Assembly (NCBI GenBank): GCA_036365145.1
Contig: JAEOAD010000240.1
Location: forward strand, 2,170,001-2,234,000
Origin: Orientallactaga sibirica
Taxonomy: Eukaryota; Chordata; Mammalia; Rodentia; Dipodidae
Direction: 5' to 3'
Length of the DNA stretch: 64,000 nucleotides
The notes beneath the pieces are model-generated. The model had not been told where the DNA came from, ran no database searches, and saw nothing but the letters and a program-made list of their open reading frames with translations. Below, one piece after another: positions 58,783-64,000 of the stretch; the stretch's first letter is position 1; each line of letters starts with the position of its first letter. A program made the translations under genes and the position numbers.

Positions 58783-58907
58783 GACAATTGTCATCAGCTG
58801 AACTGTCATCTCAACTGTCACCTTTGGGAAACTTTCAGGCATAGCCACAATCTGTGTTGTCCATGTTTCCACACAATTCACTTCATAACAATCATCAAAT
58901 CCCATTA

Positions 58908-59056
58908 TTTAAAAAAATATTTTATTTTTATTTATTTATTTGAGAGAGAGAAAGAGGCACAGAGAGTGAGAGAGAGAATAGGTGCACCAGTGCATCCAGA
59001 CACTGCAAATTTCAGATGCATGCACCCCCTTGTGCATCTGGCTTACGTGAGTGAAT
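58908..59056 (-). repeat. DIP-like SINE, 5'-truncated
   Basis: A-rich tail (antisense TTATTTATTTATTTGAGAGA), then ATGCATGCACCCCCTTGTGC and TGGCTTACGTGAG; the tRNA head is missing. AAATCCCATTATTTAAAA before and GAATCCCATTATTTTTAA after are target-site duplications. Confidence 0.9.
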
Positions 59057-59909
59057 CCCATTATTTTTAATTCACACATCAGATCTTTTTCAGGGAGTTT
59101 GTGCCCTGAGAAATATATACAATTTGTTTCCTAGTAGCTAAAATGGCCAGGCACACAGCAAATAAAGAAGGAAAGAAAGAAAGAATGAAAATGAACCATG
59201 TGACTAAAGTTAGGCTCTAGGAATATTAACAAGGAATTTATCATGTTTACAATGGCTCAAAAAAGAAGTTAGATGAGGGAAAATTACTAGGCTGTGAATA
59301 AGGTACGTAGCTGAGGACTCTAAGTTAGCTGGAAGTCCTTACTTCTACCTTGACATTAGCCAAAAGGCTTGGAACTATTGGACACCTCATTCCTAAAGTT
59401 GGGTATTTCTTGTGCATGGTGAAGAGCAGAATGTTGATATGAGCACATCTCAGTTCTCTGCTTACCAGTGCTGACATGAGGGTATCAAGACCAAATGTCT
59501 CAAGAGGTCAAGAAGTTTGCCTAAATGTGAGCGAGCTGATGGAGTAGTACAAGTCCCTTTGAAAAAATTTAGTTTTAAGTCCTGTGGTCACAAAATGTGA
59601 CACAGATTTGATCTTGGAGGCCATCAATTTGCCTCGTTTTTGGCACATTTTAAAATCACAGTTTGTGAATTGCAGGTGAACGCAGTGAGAGAAATGTGGA
59701 TGACATTTTCATCCTTGTGGAAAAAGAGGCTGTTTCTATATTTCTAGTAAAAAGGTAAGCAGCAAAATAATTTCTCTGCAAGCAATTAAGTTCCTGTAGA
59801 AATTAAAGTCTAAGATGACTTTCAAATGCTGGACTAAAATCTTGCACCTATAGCCCAGGGCCAGGGGATTTTACCACTGCATTGCTGGTGTCAAAATGGA
59901 GATAGAGGG

Positions 59910-60100
59910 CTGCAGGGATGGCTTAGCAGTTAAGGTGTTTGCCTGCAAAGCTAAAGGACCCAGGTTTGATTCTCCAGGACCCACATAAGCCAGATGTACA
60001 AGGTGGCACAGGCATCTGGAGTTCATTTGCAGCAACTGGAGGTCCTTGTGCACCCATTCTTTCTCTCTCTCTCTGTCAAATAAATAATTTTTTTAAAAAA
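59910..60100 (+). repeat. DIP-like SINE (short form)
   Basis: GGGCTGCAGGGATGGCTTAG head, CTCTGTCAAATAAATAATTT tail. Confidence 0.92.
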
Positions 60101-60289
60101 TTGTAGCCACAAGGAAACTATTGTATAAGTGACATTTGCTTTAAGGATGAACACATGGGCTATTGCACACAAGAGCTCTTGAGTCCAGTCCACAAATAAC
60201 TTTTTCTAACTGCTAGCCTCTTGCCAACAATTCAACAGAGAAAAGTATGGGTTTTGACCATAAAACACTGAATATTATCAATGTTAAAA

Positions 60290-60500
60290 TTTTTTTAATT
60301 TATTTTTTATTTTTTATTTTTTTTTTTTTTTGGAGAGAGACACAGAGAGAAACAGAGAGAGAGCGAGAGAGAGAGAGAGGAAGACAGAGATGGGCGTGCC
60401 AGCATTGTCTCAGCTGCTGAGAACGAAATCCAGATGCGTTCGCCCCTTTGTGGTCAAGTGCAGCATTGAGCCCTTGAGTCACTTTGCATCTGGCCCTCAA
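60290..60500 (-). repeat. DIP-like SINE (long form), truncated
   Basis: Antisense tail and GA run (60,332-60,390), then the long-form body to TTTGCATCTGGC; the head is missing. Confidence 0.9.
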
Positions 60501-60746
60501 AAAAAGATGATTGCAATAAGCCGAGCCACATTTTTTGTTGTAAATCATAAACTATGCTGCTGTTTTACTTAGAACCAGCTGTGTCAGGATACTTCTGGCT
60601 TTTGTGGACTTCTGAGGAATAGGAGAACCAGAACTGGACAGGTTTGAATACTAATTCTTGCTCATCTGCAATGGAAGGAAACCCAACATACTGTTGTCAT
60701 AGTCAGAGCTTTTCAAAACAACATATTTCAAAATAGCTGACCATTG

Positions 60747-60975
60747 GGGTGGGGAGACAGCTTAGCAGTTAAGGTGCTGCCTACAAAACCTAAGGACCCA
60801 TGTACCACTCTACAGGTACCAAGTAAGCCAAACACACAAGGTAATGCAGGCACACAAGGTTGCACATGTGCACAAGGTGGCACATGTGTCTGAAGTTCAA
60901 TTTCAGTGGCTGAGGCCCTGGCATGCCAATTCTTTCTCTTCTCTGTCTCCCATTCTCTCTCTCATAAAGGTATGT
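60747..60975 (+). repeat. DIP-like SINE with internal duplication
   Basis: GGGGTGGGGAGACAGCTTAG head. The stretch 60,835-60,890 repeats the CACACAAGGT/GCACAAGGTGGCACATG motif three times relative to other copies. Confidence 0.85.
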
Positions 60976-60987
60976 GCCACCACTCCC

Positions 60988-60988
60988 C

Positions 60989-61024
<36 letters not shown>

Positions 61025-61025
61025 T
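60988..61025. repeat. (AAT)n microsatellite
   Basis: About 12 AAT units after the SINE tail. Confidence 0.95.
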
Positions 61026-61094
61026 GTCTGACATTGCTCTGTTTCTCATGGACAGTTTAGATTTTGTATTTCTTCCTATCTTTCTTTTCTATTT

Positions 61095-61212
61095 TCTTCC
61101 AGAGTTTTAGGCTGGGTCTCACTTTGCACCCTAAGCTGGCCTCAAGCTCCACATTCTCCTGAACTAGTCTTCCAGATCTAGGATCATGGGTGTGCACACC
61201 ACACCCATCTGA
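61095..61212 (-). repeat. B1-like SINE, diverged
   Basis: GGCTGGGTCTCACTTTGCAC, CCTAAGCTGGCCTCAAGCTC and GGGTGTGCACACCACACCCA in antisense order. Confidence 0.6.
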
Positions 61213-61279
61213 GTTTTCTTTTAATAGTGATTTGTACCTCCCTGAGGTTTGCCTTTAAGAAATCTCTGGGAATGATGTC

Positions 61280-61405
61280 CTAGCCTTGTGATTCTAGCAG
61301 GTGGGATTCTAGCAGAAGGATCTCTGTAAGTTCAAGGCCAGCCTGGACTACACAGTGAGTTCCAGGGCAGCTTGTGCTATAGAGTAAAAACCTGTCTCAA
61401 AGCAT
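61280..61405 (+). repeat. B1 SINE, partial
   Basis: TAAGTTCAAGGCCAGCCTGG, ACAGTGAGTTCCAGGGCAGC and AACCTGTCTCAAAG. Confidence 0.75.
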
Positions 61406-61789
61406 ACAAACAAAAAACAAAGGAGAAAAAATATCATGATAAAAGATTAGAAAAATTTAATACATTATAAATACGTTTTAAATCCCAAATCTGTTTTATT
61501 TATTTTATAATCTTAATCACAATATTTCTTGTTTATGTACTAGTTTATATTCAGATAAATTTTCACATTTAATTAAAATATAAAACTTGTGTTGCACTTA
61601 AATAACAACATTCTGCTTTAATATGGTTTTATCTTATTAAATTCATTCTAAAATTATTAACCATAGAAAAAACAGAATAATCAAGAAAAAATAAAATGTA
61701 TTGGCCCTAAGCTTTTAAATATACAAAAACTGAGCAATTAATTCTTTCAAGCTAAATATCATCCATTGATTTTTATCAGATAAGGTCTT

Positions 61790-62225
61790 TGATAGTGAAT
61801 TTTAATAGCCAGTTTTAGTGGCTTGGGAAATGCTTAGGAAATTGATTAGTAAAACACACCTCTGAGAAAGCTTGCCCAGGGTCTCCAGAGATAATTAGAT
61901 CATTGAGGGCTCTGACCTCATGAAGGAACAAGTACCTTAATGGGAAATGGTAACCAGTAGGAGGGAGAACCTAGTTAGAGACATTAGATCCCTGGAAACA
62001 TGTCCTCATGGGATATGTCTTGCCTTCCTGTGTTCCCTTTCTTGGCTTCCTGTCCACCATGAGAATAGCCTCTACCATCATCGTGTTCTGCCTTATCACC
62101 AGCCTAAAACACAGAGCTAAGTAACCATGGCCTGACCCTTGAACAGAGAGGGAAAGAAACCCTTCTCCTGTAGGTTGTTTTGATCAGATACTCCTGCACA
62201 GTACTGAGAAAATAACTAAAACAAT
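61790..62225 (+). mobile_element. Interspersed repeat, LTR-like, family uncertain
   Basis: The segment has a recognisable interspersed-repeat feel: GAAAGCTTGCCCAGGGTCTC, TTAGATCATTGAGGGCTCTG, a TTCTGCCTTATCACCAGCC block and an ending AGAAAATAACTAAAAC that resembles MaLR ends. I cannot name the family. Confidence 0.45.
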
Positions 62226-62563
62226 ATCCTTCATTTCATAGTCACAGTGCTTTATAAGTACATACTTCCTGAATCATGGATTCCTTTTATTCCTTTTTTA
62301 CCAGCCATGGTTTTGATACTCTCTGAATGCAGGTTATAGTGGATGTTGGGAATCTAGAACATGGTGCCTTGTAGGTAAGACATGGGCTTTCTCTCCAGGC
62401 TCACAGTGTATTCCATAAAGAAGCTTCAAAGAAGGCATGCTTTACCACAGATTAAGGAAACAAATAATTTGGGATGCAATACATGAGAGATAAGTGACAC
62501 ATTTCCTTGTGTTTCAGGTAAAAGTCATGAAGCTTCAAATCCTATTATGTCCTAAAATCAATT

Positions 62564-62567
<4 letters not shown>

Positions 62568-62610
<43 letters not shown>

Positions 62611-62690
62611 ATGTATCTATCTATCTATAATCTGTCTATCTATCTACATGGCTATATGACTATCATCTATCTATCTTTCTACCTAACCAC
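62568..62690. repeat. (TATC)n microsatellite
   Basis: About 11 perfect TATC units, then imperfect units with ATG and TCTG interruptions. Confidence 0.95.
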
Positions 62691-62709
62691 CCATTGTTTT
62701 AAAGACAGT

Positions 62710-62832
62710 GAAATCTAGTCCCAGCTGGCTTCAAAGTCACTGTGTGGTTGAGGAAAACTTTGAACTCTTGAAACTCCTGTTTTTATCTCTCCCATGTGCT
62801 GGGATTGCAAGCTTGCATCAGCAAGATCTAAC
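62710..62832 (-). repeat. B1-like SINE, diverged
   Basis: CCCAGCTGGCTTCAAAGTCA and ATGTGCTGGGATTGCAAGCT in antisense B1 order. Confidence 0.55.
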
Positions 62833-62904
62833 ATTTTAAACTGAAGTAGGAGTTCTCCTCTCTTCTCTCTCTCAAATAAATAAATAAATAATATTTTAAA
62901 AATA

Positions 62905-63120
62905 GGGCTGGAGAGATGGCTTAACAGTTAAGGCATTTGCTTGCAAAGCCAAGGATCCCTGTTTGATTTTACAGGACCCACATAAGCCAGATGCACAAGG
63001 GGGCACATGCATCTGGAGTTCGTTTACAGTGGCTGGAGGCCCTGGCACCTCATTCTCTCCCTCCCTCTCTCTCTCCCCCCCCACCTCTTTCTCTTGAATA
63101 AATAAATACATTTTTAAAAA
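62905..63120 (+). repeat. DIP-like SINE (short form)
   Basis: GGGCTGGAGAGATGGCTTAA head, CT/C run, AATAAATAAATACATTTTTA tail. It abuts an older tail fragment (62,855-62,904). Confidence 0.92.
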
Positions 63121-63374
63121 AGAGTTCTCCACTCTACACCCCCTCCCCCACACACATTTTAAGCTTGCTCTAGATTTTGAGCTTCTGTAACAAGTACTTA
63201 GTACCAAGATGTCATTTTTAGAGTTCACAGCTCCAATACAGAAGTGTCTTTAGAGTTTAGATGTAGCAGTGTGAGTCCTTTGCAAGGTTCCAGAGTAGTA
63301 ATAACAACCAAAGAAAAGACAGGAGCACAAGAGAAATAAAAACCAGGGAGCTGTGTCTTGAATTTGAAAGCATG

Positions 63375-63770
63375 CCAAGTTTTTTCAATTTATTTTTATT
63401 AAATATGGACATATTTAGTATGTAAACAACACATGTTGGTACCATCCTTTACCTCCTCCCTGCCCCTTTTCTGAAGAGGCCTTCCTCATTGAGATGCAGG
63501 TCAACCCCATGGGGTTTGTGGGTCATGCATTATGAGGGCAGCAGTCAGTTATGGGGGAGTCAATGTGTCTTGTAAAATGTCCCAACTTGTGGCTCTAACA
63601 CCCCCCACTCTGCAAAATTTCCTGAGCCATGTTGGGTGCATTTTAAGTCTACTTCAGTGATGGGCTCTTAGGAGTCTCTGGATCTCTGGTTTGGTAGGTG
63701 TTGAGTGTCCTCAATGTCTATCTCCTTCACCCTTGTGCTGATATCAGAGTCACTAAGAAAGCAGCACTCT
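63375..63770 (-). mobile_element. LINE-1 3'UTR fragment
   Basis: The reverse complement matches the L1 3'UTR of the nested copy (TGATATCAGCACAAGGGTGA at 57,180 and GAGATAGACA). The far end is the T-rich poly(A) side at 63,378. Confidence 0.75.
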
Positions 63771-63773
63771 TGG

Positions 63774-64000
63774 GCTGGAGAGATGGCTTAGCAGTTAAGG
63801 TGCCTGCCTCCTAAGCCTAAGAACCCGGTTCCAATCTCCAGGTCCCACGTTTAGCCAGATGCAAAGTGATACAAGGATGCAATGCCGCACTTGACCACAA
63901 GGGGTCACGCATCTGGATTTCGTTCACAGCAGCTGAGAGACTGCTGGCACGCCCATTCTCTCTATCTGTCTCCCTCTCCCTCTCTGTCTGTCTCTCTCTG
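63774..64000 (+). repeat. DIP-like SINE (long form), cut by window end
   Basis: GGGCTGGAGAGATGGCTTAG head, long-form insert (GTGATACAAGGATGCAATGC) and the start of the CT stretch. Confidence 0.93.

Larger units (their letters stand above)
19300..64000. other. Intergenic DNA upstream of CEP85L
   Basis: No exon of another gene is recognised. Unassigned stretches longer than 300 bases, where I see neither gene nor named repeat, are 19,560-20,340, 21,145-21,415, 22,440-22,990, 23,465-24,300, 25,160-26,040, 26,330-26,770, 26,890-27,770, 28,000-29,930, 30,140-32,030, 32,165-32,560, 36,560-37,500, 51,456-52,070, 52,976-53,510, 59,060-59,900, 60,500-60,745, 61,405-61,790 and 62,225-62,565. Most are AT-rich; 28,080-28,250 is a local GC-rich patch. 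Confidence 0.75.

Noticed and set aside
62568..62690. Regularly spaced repeats resembling an array
   Set aside because: The unit is a simple TATC microsatellite without spacers, so it is not a CRISPR-type array, which would also not be expected in a mammalian genome.
19300..64000. MCM9 exons, expected on this side of CEP85L in mammals
   Set aside because: No helicase-like frame was found; the mammalian gap between the genes is large enough that the window probably ends before MCM9.

Overview
This is a stretch of rodent nuclear DNA. It is dominated by interspersed repeats and has one recognisable piece of a protein-coding gene. The SINE repertoire points to a dipodoid rodent (jerboa lineage, possibly Jaculus). 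There are many copies of a tRNA/ID-derived SINE opening with a 'GGGGCTGGAGAGATGGCTTA' head and ending in a CT-rich stretch plus AATAAATA tail, together with rodent B1, B4 and one ID element. The species call is inference from SINE type, not from a database match.

Positions 18,380-19,290 form a CpG-island promoter. Inside it, on the minus strand, lies the first coding exon of CEP85L (18,728-18,800; 24 codons plus one base, followed by a GTAAG donor), recognised from its N-terminus. Everything to the left (1-18,727) is therefore CEP85L intron 1. Everything to the right (about 19,300-64,000) is upstream intergenic DNA; in mammals MCM9 lies on that side, but no MCM9 exon is visible here. No phospholamban reading frame (PLN lies inside CEP85L in mammals) is present.

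Intron 1, left to right: mostly unassigned AT-rich sequence (1-2,784); SINEs; a solo MaLR LTR with a 5-bp target duplication (4,214-4,530); an ancient LINE-2 copy (5,330-6,600); several B1s; a near-full-length but decayed LINE-1 (about 9,130-15,830) interrupted by three SINEs; a second LINE-1 3' end (16,040-16,990); then the promoter.

The intergenic right side has B4 SINEs, one of which seeded a roughly 115-bp minisatellite (35,170-35,775), MIR fossils, LINE-1 3' ends, and a nearly complete endogenous retrovirus (40,897-51,354). The provirus has two LTRs, a lysine-type primer site, decayed gag, pro, pol and env, a polypurine tract and a 6-bp target duplication. It sits inside an older B1 and has itself been hit by three SINEs and a LINE-1. 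Its pol looks betaretroviral while its env is of the gamma type, the combination seen in type D retroviruses. At 54,249-58,782 an ERVL-MaLR element with both LTRs contains a nested LINE-1. The right end has more SINEs, microsatellites and a LINE-1 3'UTR fragment.

Apart from CEP85L exon 1, I see no reading frame that I would call a functional gene. All retroviral and LINE frames carry stops, frameshifts or insertions.
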